From assembly GCF_017743865.1 (NCBI RefSeq), contig NZ_JAGHRJ010000006.1, positions 268,657 through 332,656 on the forward strand: a stretch of DNA of 64,000 bases, read 5' to 3'. The number at the start of each line of letters is the position of its first letter. Within the stretch, counting starts at the first letter, position 1. Of this stretch, positions 18,655 to 28,505 are shown in pieces. The translations under genes and the position numbers were made by a program. The stretch is from Labrenzia sp. R4_2 (lineage in GTDB: Bacteria; Pseudomonadota; Alphaproteobacteria; Rhizobiales; Stappiaceae). The notes below the pieces were generated by a model. The model searched no databases. It worked only from the letters and a program-made list of their open reading frames with translations, and was not told where the DNA came from.

Positions 18655-19620
18655 TTATTCAGCGACTTCAGGCTGTTTCTTCGGCTCTTGGGCGTCTGAA
18701 GTTGTCGCCTCTTCGGTCTCCGAAGCCTCTGCGGTCGAGGTCTCGTCGGCGATCATTGCCGGCAACTCGACTTCGCGTTTCATCAAGATCCCGCAGACCC
18801 GCGCAAGGGTGTCCTTCATTTCCTGACGCGGTACCACCATGTCGACCATGCCATGATCGAGAAGGTACTCCGCTGTCTGGAAATCGTCCGGCAGCTTTTC
18901 GCGAACGGTTTGCTCGATCACGCGGCGGCCGGCAAAACCGATCATCGCGCCAGGTTCCGCAATGTGCACATCGCCAAGCATCGCATAGGACGCGGAAACG
19001 CCGCCCGTCGTCGGATTGGTCAGGACAACGATATAGGGAAGCCCGGCTTCGCGAAGCATCTGGATGCCGACAGTGGTGCGCGGCATTTGCATCAAGGACA
19101 AAATGCCTTCCTGCATGCGTGCTCCGCCGGATGCGGTGAACATGACAAAGGGTGTTTTGGCTTCCACGGCCTTCATCATGCCAGAAAGGATCGCTTCACC
19201 AACGGCCATGCCCAAGGACCCGCCGACAAAGTCGAAGTCCTGAACGGCGGCGGTCATGTCCATGCCGTTGACCTTGCCCTGGGCAACATGGATCGCTTCT
19301 TCTTCGCCGGTCTTCGCCCGAGCGTCCTTCAGGCGGTCCGTGTAGCGTTTGCTATCGCGGAACTTCAAAGGATCGATGGTGACATCCGGGGCGTCGAGGC
19401 GGGTGTAATTGCCCTCGTCAAAAAGGGACTCGAGCCGCTTGCGTGCCGGCATCCGCATATGGTGGCCGGAGCTCGGGATGACCCAAAGGTTTGCTTCCAG
19501 ATCGCGGTGAAATACCATTTCACCGGTCTCAGGGCATTTGATCCAGAGATTTTCCGGAACCTCGCGCTTCTTCCAAAGACCGCTGATCTTTGGGCGCACA
19601 ATAGAGTTGATCCAGTTCAC
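18655..19620 (-). CDS. accD: Acetyl-CoA carboxylase carboxyltransferase beta subunit
   Basis: Carboxyltransferase half that moves the carboxyl group from biotin to acetyl-CoA for fatty-acid synthesis. The oxyanion-forming [16 protein letters not shown] and [19 protein letters not shown] stretches are conserved. Of the four zinc-ribbon cysteines known in E. coli AccD, only Cys29 remains; the other positions are Thr32, Ile48 and Ser51. The last ~30 residues are an acidic, low-complexity tail ([15 protein letters not shown]). It follows trpA, as in many relatives. Confidence 0.95.
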   Translation of the reverse strand: MNWINSIVRPKISGLWKKREVPENLWIKCPETGEMVFHRDLEANLWVIPSSGHHMRMPARKRLESLFDEGNYTRLDAPDVTIDPLKFRDSKRYTDRLKDARAKTGEEEAIHVAQGKVNGMDMTAAVQDFDFVGGSLGMAVGEAILSGMMKAVEAKTPFVMFTASGGARMQEGILSLMQMPRTTVGIQMLREAGLPYIVVLTNPTTGGVSASYAMLGDVHIAEPGAMIGFAGRRVIEQTVREKLPDDFQTAEYLLDHGMVDMVVPRQEMKDTLARVCGILMKREVELPAMIADETSTAEASETEEATTSDAQEPKKQPEVAE

Positions 19621-19702
19621 GTCAAACGCGTCCGTCTACTCGAGTTACACAATAGCGGAGCGATATGTCCGCCGGAAAACGTACATTTTTAAGGCCTTAC
19701 CT

Positions 19703-20536
19703 TTAAGCGGCCCGGGCCCGCGCGCAACCTGATGCAAGATCTGCGACCACGTCGGCAACGGCTTGCACGGTCTTGTCTGTTGCCTTGCCGTCAGCATCCA
19801 GGCTGTCCTTAACCGCATTCACTAGAACCGAACCGACGACGACACCGTCAGCGTCCTTGCCGATGACGGCAGCCTGATCGGCCGTTTTCACGCCAAAACC
19901 GACGGCAACCGGCAGATCAGTATGACCCTTGATGCGGTTGACAGCCGCTGTCACACGGCCGGTATCGGCAATTTGCGCGCCGGTAATACCAGTCACGGAA
20001 ACGTAATAGACGAAACCGGAGGTATTGGCCAGAACTGCCGGAAGTCGTTTGTCATCAGTGGTGGGGGTGGCGAGGCGAATGAAGTTCAAACCGGCTTCCA
20101 GGGCCGGAATGCAGAATTCATCGTCGGCTTCTGCCGGTACATCAACGATGATGAAACCGTCTACGCCCGCTTCCTTGGCGACGTGAACGAATTTCTTCGG
20201 ATCGCGTACGTAGATCGGGTTGAAGTAGCCCATCAGAATGATTGGCGTATCCTGATCCTGTTTGCGGAACGTCCGCACCATGTCCAATGTGTTGTCCATG
20301 GTGTGACCGGCGGCAAGTGCGCGCTGGTTGGCAAGCTGGATCGGAATGCCTTCTGCCATCGGATCGGAAAACGGCATGCCGAGTTCGATCACATCGGCTC
20401 CGGCTTCCGGAAGGGCATTGAGAATGGCTTGTGACGTTTCGAGATCGGGATCGCCTGCGGTTATGAACGTGACCAGAGCCGGCCGGCCTGCGTCGGCACA
20501 TGCCTTGAACCGTCGATCGATACGCGTTTCCGTCAT
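19703..20536 (-). CDS. trpA: Tryptophan synthase alpha subunit
   Basis: Cleaves indole-3-glycerol phosphate to indole and glyceraldehyde-3-phosphate. The catalytic Glu is in [16 protein letters not shown] and the catalytic Asp in [14 protein letters not shown]; the phosphate-binding loop is [13 protein letters not shown]. At 277 residues it is full length. It is separated from trpB by two very small genes on opposite strands, an interruption of the usual trpBA coupling, so trpA probably has its own promoter in the 20.54-20.7 kb gap. Confidence 0.96.
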   Translation of the reverse strand: MTETRIDRRFKACADAGRPALVTFITAGDPDLETSQAILNALPEAGADVIELGMPFSDPMAEGIPIQLANQRALAAGHTMDNTLDMVRTFRKQDQDTPIILMGYFNPIYVRDPKKFVHVAKEAGVDGFIIVDVPAEADDEFCIPALEAGLNFIRLATPTTDDKRLPAVLANTSGFVYYVSVTGITGAQIADTGRVTAAVNRIKGHTDLPVAVGFGVKTADQAAVIGKDADGVVVGSVLVNAVKDSLDADGKATDKTVQAVADVVADLASGCARARAA

Positions 20537-20697
20537 TCAGCTGTCCTCTTGCCACAGACGCAGGCTGTCACCGCCTGCCAATCATCAGAGCGATGTAGGG
20601 GAGCGGGCAAGGGGATGTCAATCAAAGAACGGTTCTTTGCGGCCCCCTGAGGGCCTCGACGGTCTTTGATGCACCATATGAGGACAATTTGGCGCGC

Positions 20698-20868
20698 TTA
20701 GCGGCCGCCGAAGTACTTGTTGTAGAGGTGGTTTGCGATGTCGTTGCGCTCAACACCCATCCGGGACAGGCTTTCTGGCGACATTTGGCGCATGCGATTG
20801 TAGTCGGCGCTCATGCGTTGCGCTTGACCGATCTGGTCGAAAAAATTGGAAACGGAACGAAAAGCCAT
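20698..20868 (-). CDS. Small DUF1127-like protein
   Basis: A 56-residue basic protein (MAFRSVSNFFDQIGQAQRM, then LSRMGVERNDIANHLYNKYF). The C-terminal LSRMGVERNDIANHLY resembles the short DUF1127 motif that in some members contacts RNA or regulates phosphate and carbon metabolism. The start was chosen because an AAGGAT ribosome site precedes this ATG; the open frame continues 32 codons upstream without one. It lies between trpB and trpA but is preceded by its own intergenic space, so it may be a separate unit. Confidence 0.6.
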   Translation of the reverse strand: MAFRSVSNFFDQIGQAQRMSADYNRMRQMSPESLSRMGVERNDIANHLYNKYFGGR

Positions 20869-21116
20869 CGGAACATCCTTTGAGGTCTTCGAGAAGCTGA
20901 GTTTGTTTCTTCTAATGTAAACAATCGCATGGATGTGAGTAGCGCCGGTTTTGCATTGCAGCATTACCGAATTGGCGGACCTCGGCGATCAGACTTCTGT
21001 CGCCCAGGCCGCTATGCATCGCTTGCAGGTCAGCCCATCGTCAAATCTTCGAATTGGAAATGTGCACTTGGTGCGCTTATATTCCCGTCATAGCCAAAAA
21101 ACACAAGGAGCCAAAA

Positions 21117-21338
21117 ATGGCCCACTCCCTCTTTGAACCGGATCCAATGCCGTTTCATGAGAAACTTATGCGGCGTATGCGCGACCTCAGCGGCCATGTG
21201 CCAGCACGGATACCAAGGATCGCGGCCCGACTTACGGCGGCCGATCCCGGTTTGGTACGCCAGGCCAAGCGTCTGGACGCGCGTAGACAACAGTTGCTGC
21301 TGGAAGCGGTTTTCGATGCAGAAACGCCCGCAAAATAA
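21117..21338 (+). CDS. Small hypothetical protein between trpB and trpA
   Basis: A 73-residue basic helical protein of unknown function (MAHSLFEPDPMPFHEKLMRR). An ACAAGGAG ribosome site lies nine bases before this ATG, and a strong terminator begins two bases after the stop, so it is a self-contained transcription unit. No domain is recognised. Confidence 0.65.
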   Translation: MAHSLFEPDPMPFHEKLMRRMRDLSGHVPARIPRIAARLTAADPGLVRQAKRLDARRQQLLLEAVFDAETPAK

Positions 21339-21340
21339 AA

Positions 21341-21371
21341 GCCGCGCACCTTGGGGTGCGCGGCCTCTTTT
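21341..21371. terminator. Bidirectional rho-independent terminator
   Basis: A 10-bp perfect stem, GCCGCGCACC-TTGG-GGTGCGCGGC (21341-21350/21355-21364), with CTCTTTT on the plus side and a run of A residues (21335-21340) on the other. It serves the small plus-strand gene and the minus-strand trpFB unit alike. Confidence 0.88.
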
Positions 21372-21390
21372 CTAGCTGTTTTGTTGCAGC

Positions 21391-22605
21391 TTAAAGGTCG
21401 AAACCAAGCATCTCGCCGACTGCGAAAACATCCTTGTCGCCGCGGCCGCACAGGTTCATGACAATGATCTGATCTTTGTCCATCTGCGGAGCCATCTTTG
21501 CGACCTGTGCCAGGGCATGAGCGGGTTCCAGCGCTGGGATAATACCTTCGACCCGTGTCAGCATCTGGAAAGCGGCCAAGGCTTCATCATCCATGATCGG
21601 GATGTATTCGGCACGGCCGATTTCTTTCAGCCAGGAGTGCTCGGGACCGATCCCGGGGTAATCGAGACCAGCAGAAATCGAGTGACCTTCGAGGATCTGG
21701 CCGTCGTCATCCTGCATCAGATACGTACGGTTTCCGTGAAGGACACCCGGCTTGCCGGCATTCAAGGAAGCGCAGTGCTCTTCACCGGTCAGGCCACGGC
21801 CACCAGCTTCAACGCCCACTATCTTCACGTCCTTGTCGTCCAGGAATGGATGGAACAGGCCGATCGCATTGGAACCGCCGCCAACGGCAGCCACGAGGAC
21901 GTCCGGAAGACGGCCTTCGGCTTCGAGCATCTGTTCGCGCAGTTCCTTTCCGATCACGGACTGGAAGTCGCGCACCAATTCCGGATACGGGTGCGGTCCA
22001 GCGGCAGTCCCGATCAGGTAATAGGTATCGTCAACATTGGTGACCCAGTCTCGGAGCGCCTCGTTCATGGCGTCCTTAAGCGTGCCGGCGCCAGCCGTGA
22101 CCGGGACGATTTCCGCGCCCAAAAGCTTCATCCGGAACACGTTCGGCTTTTGCCGTTCAACGTCGGTCGCACCCATGTATACAACACAGGGCAGGCCAAA
22201 ACGGGCACAAACGGTTGCAGTTGCAACGCCGTGCTGCCCGGCACCGGTTTCTGCGATGATCCGGGTCTTGCCCATGCGCTTGGCAAGCAGGATCTGGCCC
22301 AGGCAGTTGTTGATCTTGTGGGAGCCGGTGTGGTTCAGCTCATCCCGCTTGAAATAGATCTTCGCGCCGCCCAGTTCCTCGGTCAGCCGCTCTGCAAAAT
22401 ACAGAGGAGACGGCCGGCCGGTGTAATGGGTGTTGAGGCTTTTGACTTCGGCCAGAAAGTCCGGATCGTTCTTGGCAGCTTTGTAGTGCTCTTCCAGATC
22501 CAGGATCAGCGGCATCAGGGTCTCGGCGACATACCGGCCACCAAAAATGCCGAAATGCCCGCGATCGTCCGGACCAGTCCGGATGCTGTTCGCCATATCG
22601 TTCAC
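21391..22605 (-). CDS. trpB: Tryptophan synthase beta subunit
   Basis: PLP enzyme that joins indole with serine to make tryptophan. The PLP-lysine motif is HTGSHKINN, the catalytic Glu is in AETGAGQHG, and the phosphate-binding loop is VGGGSNAIG. The 404-residue length is standard. It lies five bases downstream of trpF, so the two are co-translated; a bidirectional terminator follows it. Confidence 0.97.
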   Translation of the reverse strand: MNDMANSIRTGPDDRGHFGIFGGRYVAETLMPLILDLEEHYKAAKNDPDFLAEVKSLNTHYTGRPSPLYFAERLTEELGGAKIYFKRDELNHTGSHKINNCLGQILLAKRMGKTRIIAETGAGQHGVATATVCARFGLPCVVYMGATDVERQKPNVFRMKLLGAEIVPVTAGAGTLKDAMNEALRDWVTNVDDTYYLIGTAAGPHPYPELVRDFQSVIGKELREQMLEAEGRLPDVLVAAVGGGSNAIGLFHPFLDDKDVKIVGVEAGGRGLTGEEHCASLNAGKPGVLHGNRTYLMQDDDGQILEGHSISAGLDYPGIGPEHSWLKEIGRAEYIPIMDDEALAAFQMLTRVEGIIPALEPAHALAQVAKMAPQMDKDQIIVMNLCGRGDKDVFAVGEMLGFDL

Positions 22606-22609
22606 GCGT

Positions 22610-23275
22610 TTACTCCTTAACCGCTTCCGCCTGAATGTCCTTTACCTTCGCCAGGAAGGATCGGATCAATGCCGGGTCCTTGACGCCGCGTTCGCGTTCG
22701 ACACCGGACGACAGGTCGATTTCCTTTGCTCCGCTCAGGCGGATTGCCTCGGCAACGTTGTCCAAATTCAATCCACCCGAAAGCATGAACGGCTTCTTCA
22801 GGTCAAGATCTTTCAAAAGTGTCCAGTCAAACGAAACACCATTGCCACCCGGGATATTTGATCCCGCCGGCGGTTTGGCGTCGAAAAGGATCCGGTCAGC
22901 TACAATAGAGTAGTAAAGCGCCTGTTCCAGATCCGATTTATCGGAAACGGAGATCGCTTTCATGATCTTCTTGCCATGCATCACCTTGGCGGCTGCCAGG
23001 GATTCCGGGGCTTCGCTGCCGTGAAACTGGAAATAGTCCGGCGCGACCAGCTCGTTGATCCGCGACAATCCGTCCAGATCCATATTGACTGTAAGGGCGA
23101 CGATGTCGGCTTTGCCGCGCGCCATATCCGCCAGCTTGCAGGCATCTGACAGGTTTACATGGCGCGGGCTTTTGGGAAAGAACACCAGCCCGACCATATC
23201 TGCGCCCGCATCAAGGGCCGCCTGCATGGTGTCTTCGGTCGATAGACCGCAGATTTTTACTTTGATATCCGACAT
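22610..23275 (-). CDS. trpF: Phosphoribosylanthranilate isomerase
   Basis: TIM-barrel isomerase of tryptophan synthesis. The catalytic Cys is in [11 protein letters not shown] and the catalytic Asp in RILFDAKPP; phosphate is held by [11 protein letters not shown] and [15 protein letters not shown]. The 221-residue length is normal. It is the first gene of the trpFB unit. Confidence 0.96.
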   Translation of the reverse strand: MSDIKVKICGLSTEDTMQAALDAGADMVGLVFFPKSPRHVNLSDACKLADMARGKADIVALTVNMDLDGLSRINELVAPDYFQFHGSEAPESLAAAKVMHGKKIMKAISVSDKSDLEQALYYSIVADRILFDAKPPAGSNIPGGNGVSFDWTLLKDLDLKKPFMLSGGLNLDNVAEAIRLSGAKEIDLSSGVERERGVKDPALIRSFLAKVKDIQAEAVKE

Positions 23276-23331
23276 GGCTTCGAGGTATCGCCGCTGCGGA
23301 AGGGTTTGTCAAAAGGAGATGGCTTCCCCTG

Positions 23332-23562
23332 TCATTCTTCCGGTTGTTTTACCAGTTTCGCGACGATTTTGCGCACGATCGGCGCGAGAACGAGGACAGC
23401 AGGAAACGCGACTGCCCAGGCAAACAGCCAGGACTCAATCCAGAAACTGAAAAACTCTGCATGGGGGCCAACCGCTCGGAACGTCGCGATGCCGGATACA
23501 AGGAACGACATGGACCCGGACAGCATGGCGCCGAAAAGGTAAGGAGCAAATTTTGGATGCAT
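23332..23562 (-). CDS. DUF2798 family small membrane protein
   Basis: A 76-residue protein with two membrane helices: PYLFGAMLSGSMSFLVSGIA and FWIESWLFAWAVAFPAVLVL. The flanking pattern (F.FG..LS..MS, then W...W..A.P) matches DUF2798. Function unknown. I start at MHPKFAP because an AAGGAT site lies upstream; the frame is open 22 codons further. Confidence 0.8.
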   Translation of the reverse strand: MHPKFAPYLFGAMLSGSMSFLVSGIATFRAVGPHAEFFSFWIESWLFAWAVAFPAVLVLAPIVRKIVAKLVKQPEE

Positions 23563-23645
23563 GGGTGGGTCCGGATCCTTGGAATGAATGCTTACTACGT
23601 GACAAAGAGCCTGATCGGCGCTGATCAAGTGGATGGCAGGTGGAA

Positions 23646-24455
23646 TTATCCCTCTTCCAGCAACTCGGCCCAGGTTTTCGGGTTGTCACCATTGAGCGGG
23701 TTTTTGGGCGAGCGTTTGTAGCGGATGGTTTCCATCCGGAAGGCCTTCGCATCAAACATCATCAGCCGGCCAGTGAGCCCCTCGCCTGTGCCGGTGAGTT
23801 CTTTCAACACTTCCATGGCCTGCATGGTGCCGAGAATTCCGGTTAGTGCGCCAAGAACACCCGCCTGTTCGCAAGTCGGCAACAATCCGGCCCGGGGCTT
23901 TTGCGGGAAGAGGCAGCGATAGGTCGGATTGGGAGTACCATCTTCTCCATTCTCGAAGGGCCGCAAGGTGGTGATGGAGCCATCAAATTGACCGACAGCC
24001 GCCGTCACCAGCGGTTTCTTGGCAAAAAAACAGGCGTCCGACACCAAATAGCGCGTGTCGAAATTGTCTGACCCATCGACCACCAGATCAAAGGCGGAAA
24101 TCAGCTGCAAAGCATTTTGACCGGTGATCCGGAACGGAAACGGCTTCACCTCGACATTCGGATTGAGCCTTGCAATTGCTTCGGCAGCGCTCGCGACCTT
24201 TGGCTCGCCCAGTTGGTTGGTGTCGTGGATCACCTGCCGCTGCAGGTTGGACAGCGAGACGGCGTCATGGTCCACGATGCCAAGCGTCCCGACGCCAGCG
24301 GCGGCCAGGTATTGCAAGACCGGCGCGCCCAACCCTCCGGCACCAATCACCAGAACCTTCGAGGCTTTCAGTTTCTGTTGCCCGGCTCCGCCGATGTCCT
24401 GAAGGACAATATGGCGGGCGTAGCGTTCCAGTTCAGCGGGCGACAATGACTGCAT
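23646..24455 (-). CDS. moeB: MoeB/ThiF-type sulfur-carrier adenylyltransferase
   Basis: E1-like enzyme that adenylates the C-terminal Gly-Gly of a small sulfur carrier (MoaD or ThiS). The ATP loop VIGAGGLGAPVLQYL, the Asp in DHDAVSLSNLQRQ, the zinc/adenylate region and the cross-over cysteine in LPTCEQAGVLG are visible. At 269 residues it lacks the rhodanese domain of longer MoeZ/MOCS3 proteins. Which carrier it serves cannot be told, as no moaD, thiS or thiG gene is adjacent. Confidence 0.9.
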   Translation of the reverse strand: MQSLSPAELERYARHIVLQDIGGAGQQKLKASKVLVIGAGGLGAPVLQYLAAAGVGTLGIVDHDAVSLSNLQRQVIHDTNQLGEPKVASAAEAIARLNPNVEVKPFPFRITGQNALQLISAFDLVVDGSDNFDTRYLVSDACFFAKKPLVTAAVGQFDGSITTLRPFENGEDGTPNPTYRCLFPQKPRAGLLPTCEQAGVLGALTGILGTMQAMEVLKELTGTGEGLTGRLMMFDAKAFRMETIRYKRSPKNPLNGDNPKTWAELLEEG

Positions 24456-24520
24456 ATTGAGGAGGCCTGTCCAGAGATTTCATTGCTTAGATGGGGGCAA
24501 ATAATGGTTTCGATCAAGCG

Positions 24521-25591
24521 TTAGCCCAAAATCCGGCTGACCAGCCGCGCGGTGTAGTCGACCATCGGAATGACTCTCGAATAATTCAGCCGGGTGGGCC
24601 CAATGACGCCGAGTGCGCCGACGATCCGCTGGTTGCTGTCCCGGTAGGGCGAGACAACCAGGGAAGATCCGGACAAGGAAAAGAGATTGTTCTCTGAGCC
24701 TATGAATATCCGGACACCTTCGCCTTTTTCGGCCAGACCCAGGAGTTGTATGAGGTCCTTCTTGTTCTCCAGATCGTCGAACAACAGCTTGATCCGCTCC
24801 AGATCCTCCGCGGCATCCAGGTCGGATAACAGATTGGACCGGCCGCGGACAATCAGCGTACCGGGATCTGCAACACCGTCTTCCCCGGTCCAGACGGCGA
24901 GGCCGGCATCAATGACCTTCTGACTGAGTTGATCCAGTTCTGCCTGATCCGCCGCGCGCACTTTTTCAAGCTCTGATCGGATCTCGCTGATCGTGCGTCC
25001 CTGGATCATGGAATTGAGGTAATTCGAGGCCTCGACCAGCGCGGAGGACGGCAGATTTGGCGGCAGTTCAACGACCCTGTTTTCGACCGATCCATCTTCC
25101 CCGACCAGAATGGCGAGGGCCTTTAGCGGTTCGATGCGGACAAACTCAATGTGTTTCAGCCGCATGTCGGACTTGTGGGTCAGAACCACTCCGGCACCCA
25201 TCGACAGGCCAGACAGCATCTGGCTCGCCTCTGTCAGAACCTGTTCCGCGGAATTGGCCTGTTGTGAGGCCTTGACCTGAACATCGATCTGGCGGCGTTC
25301 GTCCTGGGTCAAATCGCCGACCTCAAGAAGCGCATCAACAAAAAACCTGAGGCCCATTTCTGTTGGAAGGCGTCCGGCGCTGGTATGCGGCGAATGCAGG
25401 AGGCCCATGTGCTCAAGATCCGACATCACATTGCGGATCGAGGCTGGCGATAGCGATATGTTGGGATTGCGCGAGATGTTGCGCGAGCCGACGGGCTCTC
25501 CGGTATCAAGATAGGATTCCACGATCGAGCGGAAGATTTCCCGGGATCTTCTGTCGAGGTCGCTGAGGCTCAAGGTGTTTGTCTCCGTCAC
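24521..25591 (-). CDS. hrcA: Heat-inducible transcription repressor
   Basis: Repressor of groESL-type chaperone operons that binds CIRCE elements and needs GroEL for activity. The N-terminal winged helix ([25 protein letters not shown], then [32 protein letters not shown]) and the GAF-like C-terminal domain ([31 protein letters not shown]) are diagnostic. A GTG start (MTETNTL) fits the family better than the 13-residue upstream extension. It is divergent from rph as in other Rhizobiales, but grpE, the usual downstream partner, is not here. Confidence 0.95.
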   Translation of the reverse strand: MTETNTLSLSDLDRRSREIFRSIVESYLDTGEPVGSRNISRNPNISLSPASIRNVMSDLEHMGLLHSPHTSAGRLPTEMGLRFFVDALLEVGDLTQDERRQIDVQVKASQQANSAEQVLTEASQMLSGLSMGAGVVLTHKSDMRLKHIEFVRIEPLKALAILVGEDGSVENRVVELPPNLPSSALVEASNYLNSMIQGRTISEIRSELEKVRAADQAELDQLSQKVIDAGLAVWTGEDGVADPGTLIVRGRSNLLSDLDAAEDLERIKLLFDDLENKKDLIQLLGLAEKGEGVRIFIGSENNLFSLSGSSLVVSPYRDSNQRIVGALGVIGPTRLNYSRVIPMVDYTARLVSRILG

Positions 25592-25760
25592 GGTCACCAA
25601 AAACGCGTTGATCCAACGCTCATTCCTCAAGATATAGGCGCAAAACGGTCCAATGGTGAAGCTTGGCCTTTACGGCGCCGGGAAATGGGGTCTAAAAGGC
25701 CGTGAACAAACGGGGTGAACCTTTGGGTTTTGCCTTGATTACGGGCTGAAAGGGAGAGCC

Positions 25761-26474
25761 ATGCGTCCGTCAAAACGCGCTGCCGATGAACTTCGTGCCG
25801 TCACGCTGGAGCGTGGCGTATCCAAACATGCCGAGGGCTCGTGCCTGGTGAAGTTCGGCGATACGCATGTCCTGTGCACCGCAAGCCTGGAAGAGCGCGT
25901 CCCGCCGTGGCTGCGCGGCCAGAACAAGGGCTGGGTCACCGCCGAATATGGCATGTTGCCACGTGCCACCGGCAGCCGGATGCGCCGTGAGGCAAGCGCT
26001 GGCAAACAATCCGGCCGCACACAGGAAATCCAGCGCCTGATTGGCCGCTCCCTGCGTGCCGTTGTGGATCTGCAGGCGCTGGGCGAAGTCCAGATTTCCG
26101 TCGACTGCGACGTGATCCAGGCTGATGGCGGCACGCGAACCGCTGCTATCACCGGGGCCTGGGTGGCTTTGCGGGACTGTGTCGAATGGATGAAAGCCCG
26201 GGACATGGTGTCCGGGGAGGTGTTGACCGACCACATTGCGGCGATTTCCTGCGGGATTTACGAAAACACACCGGTTCTTGATCTGGACTACGATGAAGAC
26301 AGCACGGCCGAGACTGACGCCAATTTCGTCATGACCGGATCTGGCGGCATCGTGGAGATCCAGGGTACGGCAGAAGGCAAGCCGTTCTCCGAGGACGAGT
26401 TCGGTCAGCTGATGAACCTTGCAAAGGCGGGTATCACACGCTTGGTCGACCTTCAGAAAATGGCAATCCTGTAA
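25761..26474 (+). CDS. rph: Ribonuclease PH
   Basis: Phosphorolytic 3'-to-5' exoribonuclease that trims tRNA precursors. Diagnostic stretches are [14 protein letters not shown], the phosphate-binding [13 protein letters not shown], and [21 protein letters not shown]. The 237-residue length is standard. It heads the rph-rdgB-hemW run on the plus strand, with 13 bases to rdgB. Confidence 0.97.
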   Translation: MRPSKRAADELRAVTLERGVSKHAEGSCLVKFGDTHVLCTASLEERVPPWLRGQNKGWVTAEYGMLPRATGSRMRREASAGKQSGRTQEIQRLIGRSLRAVVDLQALGEVQISVDCDVIQADGGTRTAAITGAWVALRDCVEWMKARDMVSGEVLTDHIAAISCGIYENTPVLDLDYDEDSTAETDANFVMTGSGGIVEIQGTAEGKPFSEDEFGQLMNLAKAGITRLVDLQKMAIL

Positions 26475-26487
26475 GGACGTGACCACC

Positions 26488-27126
26488 ATGAGCCACCGCA
26501 AACTGGAACCGGGAAAGCTGGTTGTTGCCAGCCACAACAAGGGCAAGCTGCGCGAGATCAATGAGCTCCTGCAGCCCTACGGGTTTGAGGTGGTCTCTGC
26601 GGGGGATCTGGGCCTTCCTGAGCCGGAAGAGACCGGAACAACGTTTGAAGCGAATGCCGAAATCAAGGCTGTGGCGTCCGCAACGGCAGCCAATCTGCCG
26701 GCCTTGGCCGATGACAGCGGCTTTTGTGTTGCCGAGCTGAATGGAGATCCCGGTATTTATTCCGCGCGCTGGGCGGGGCCCGACAAGGACTTCGCCATGG
26801 CCATGCGCACCGTGGAAGAAAAACTCCAGTCGGCCGGAGCAACGACACCGGAGCGCCGCCGCGGCTCGTTTGTCGCAGTGCTTTGCTTGGCCTGGCCGGA
26901 TGGGCACAAAGAGTTCTTCCGAGGTGAGGTGGAAGGCCAAATCGTCTGGCCGCCGCGCGGTACTCAAGGTTTTGGCTACGATCCGGTGTTTCAGCCGGAC
27001 GGACATGAGCGCACCTTCGGCGAGATGACGTCGGAGGAAAAACACGGCTGGGGTCCGGATACACCTGCCTTGTCGCACCGCTCGCGCGCCTTCGAGCTCT
27101 TCGCTAAGGCCTGTTTGAAGGGATAA
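26488..27126 (+). CDS. rdgB: RdgB/HAM1 non-canonical purine NTP pyrophosphatase
   Basis: House-cleaning enzyme hydrolysing dITP, XTP and ITP to monophosphates. The N-terminal [14 protein letters not shown], acidic DDSGFCV, substrate-selecting GIYSARWAG and FGYDPVF, and C-terminal LSHRSRAF match the family. I start at MSHRKLEP (212 residues); the frame is open further upstream, overlapping rph, but that part is not conserved-looking. Confidence 0.96.
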   Translation: MSHRKLEPGKLVVASHNKGKLREINELLQPYGFEVVSAGDLGLPEPEETGTTFEANAEIKAVASATAANLPALADDSGFCVAELNGDPGIYSARWAGPDKDFAMAMRTVEEKLQSAGATTPERRRGSFVAVLCLAWPDGHKEFFRGEVEGQIVWPPRGTQGFGYDPVFQPDGHERTFGEMTSEEKHGWGPDTPALSHRSRAFELFAKACLKG

Positions 27127-27131
27127 TCGAC

Positions 27132-28295
27132 GTGGCACCGATCCAGGCGTCCGATGCGGGATTCGGCATTTATGTGCATTGGCCGTTTTGTGCGGCTAAA
27201 TGCCCGTATTGTGATTTCAATTCGCATGTGCGCCACCAGCCTGTCGATCAAGCCCGCTTTGCGGCCGCATTCGAGCGTGAATTGAGCCATTTCGCCGAGA
27301 TGACACAAGGCAAGGTGGTCCAGTCGGTATTTTTGGGTGGCGGGACCCCGTCCCTTATGGAGCCGGCGACGGTCGAACGTGTCTTGACCGCAATTTCAGA
27401 CCGTTGGTCACTGGACTCGAATGTTGAAATTTCTCTGGAAGCCAATCCGACCTCGGTGGAGGCAGAACGGTTTAAGGGATACCGGGCAGCTGGCGTGAAC
27501 CGCGTCTCGTTGGGCGTTCAGTCGCTTCATGATGAAGACCTGAAACTGCTTGGCCGCTTGCACGACGCCGCAACGGCCCGCCGGGCGATTGAAACGGCCC
27601 GGGCGACTTTCCCGCGTTTGTCCTTTGATCTGATCTATGCCCGGCCCAATCAGACCTTGACGCAGTGGGAAGCTGAGCTGAAGGACGCCATTGCTCTCGC
27701 GGCGGATCACCTGTCGCTCTACCAGCTGACGATCGAGGAAGGCACACCCTTCTACACGCTCTATCACGCTGGCAAGCTGACCATGCCGGATCAGGATTTG
27801 GGCGCAGAGTTTTATGATTTGACGCAGAAGGTTACGGAAGCTGAAGGCTTGCCGGCCTATGAAGTGTCCAACCACGCCAAGCCCGGCGCCGAATGCCGTC
27901 ACAATCTCGTTTATTGGCGTTATGGCGATTATGTCGGCGTTGGTCCGGGCGCCCATGGCCGTTTATCCGTCGGAGTGAACCGGATGGCGACCTCCGTCGA
28001 GCGCCACCCTGAAACCTGGCTGGAGGCTGTTGAGCAGAACGGCCACGGCATGATCGAGTTCTCCGGCCTTAACGAAGAAGAGCAGGGTGACGAATTCCTG
28101 CTGATGGGACTGCGATTGACCGAAGGGATTGATCTGAAACGCTATGAGGCGTTTGCGCATCGTTCCGTCGATCCCAAGCGTTTAAACGACCTTCTGGAAC
28201 ACGGAATGGTGGAAGAACTCGGGGAAAACCGGGTTCGTGCAACGCGGGAAGGATTTTTTGTTCTGGACGCTGTGGTCGCGGATTTGGCTGCATAA
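27132..28295 (+). CDS. hemW: HemW-like radical SAM protein
   Basis: Radical SAM enzyme/heme chaperone, formerly annotated as oxygen-independent coproporphyrinogen III oxidase. The iron-sulfur motif Cys-x3-Cys-x2-Cys occurs in HWPFCAAKCPYCDFN, followed by GGGTPSL and SLEANPTS. True HemN carries an extra N-terminal cysteine and a longer sequence; this 387-residue protein fits HemW, which binds and delivers heme rather than oxidising coproporphyrinogen. A GTG start five bases after rdgB makes an operon likely. Confidence 0.93.
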   Translation: MAPIQASDAGFGIYVHWPFCAAKCPYCDFNSHVRHQPVDQARFAAAFERELSHFAEMTQGKVVQSVFLGGGTPSLMEPATVERVLTAISDRWSLDSNVEISLEANPTSVEAERFKGYRAAGVNRVSLGVQSLHDEDLKLLGRLHDAATARRAIETARATFPRLSFDLIYARPNQTLTQWEAELKDAIALAADHLSLYQLTIEEGTPFYTLYHAGKLTMPDQDLGAEFYDLTQKVTEAEGLPAYEVSNHAKPGAECRHNLVYWRYGDYVGVGPGAHGRLSVGVNRMATSVERHPETWLEAVEQNGHGMIEFSGLNEEEQGDEFLLMGLRLTEGIDLKRYEAFAHRSVDPKRLNDLLEHGMVEELGENRVRATREGFFVLDAVVADLAA

Positions 28296-28505
28296 CCTGA
28301 TTTTCTTGAGCGCTTTAATACATTTATCACTTTGATTTAAATAGCTAACTTTCTTAATCACTGGGTAACTGCTTTGGCGGCAAAATAATTCGTTCGCCGA
28401 AAAAAGATCTAGAATGACCGGGTCCCTACCAATTACCAGTATTGCCGGGGCCAAGTGGCGTGGCTATCCTGCTGCAATGCAACAGGTGGTGCAGGAACAA
28501 CCGTC

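Noticed and set aside
21517..22620. 367-codon plus-strand frame opposite trpB
   Set aside because: It mirrors trpB codon periodicity and has no ribosome site or known motif.
25592..25760. Possible CIRCE element between hrcA and rph
   Set aside because: No TTAGCACTC-N9-GAGTGCTAA-like dyad could be found in the gap.
27132..28295. Annotation as oxygen-independent coproporphyrinogen III oxidase (hemN)
   Set aside because: Length and N-terminus fit HemW, and the extra HemN residues are absent.
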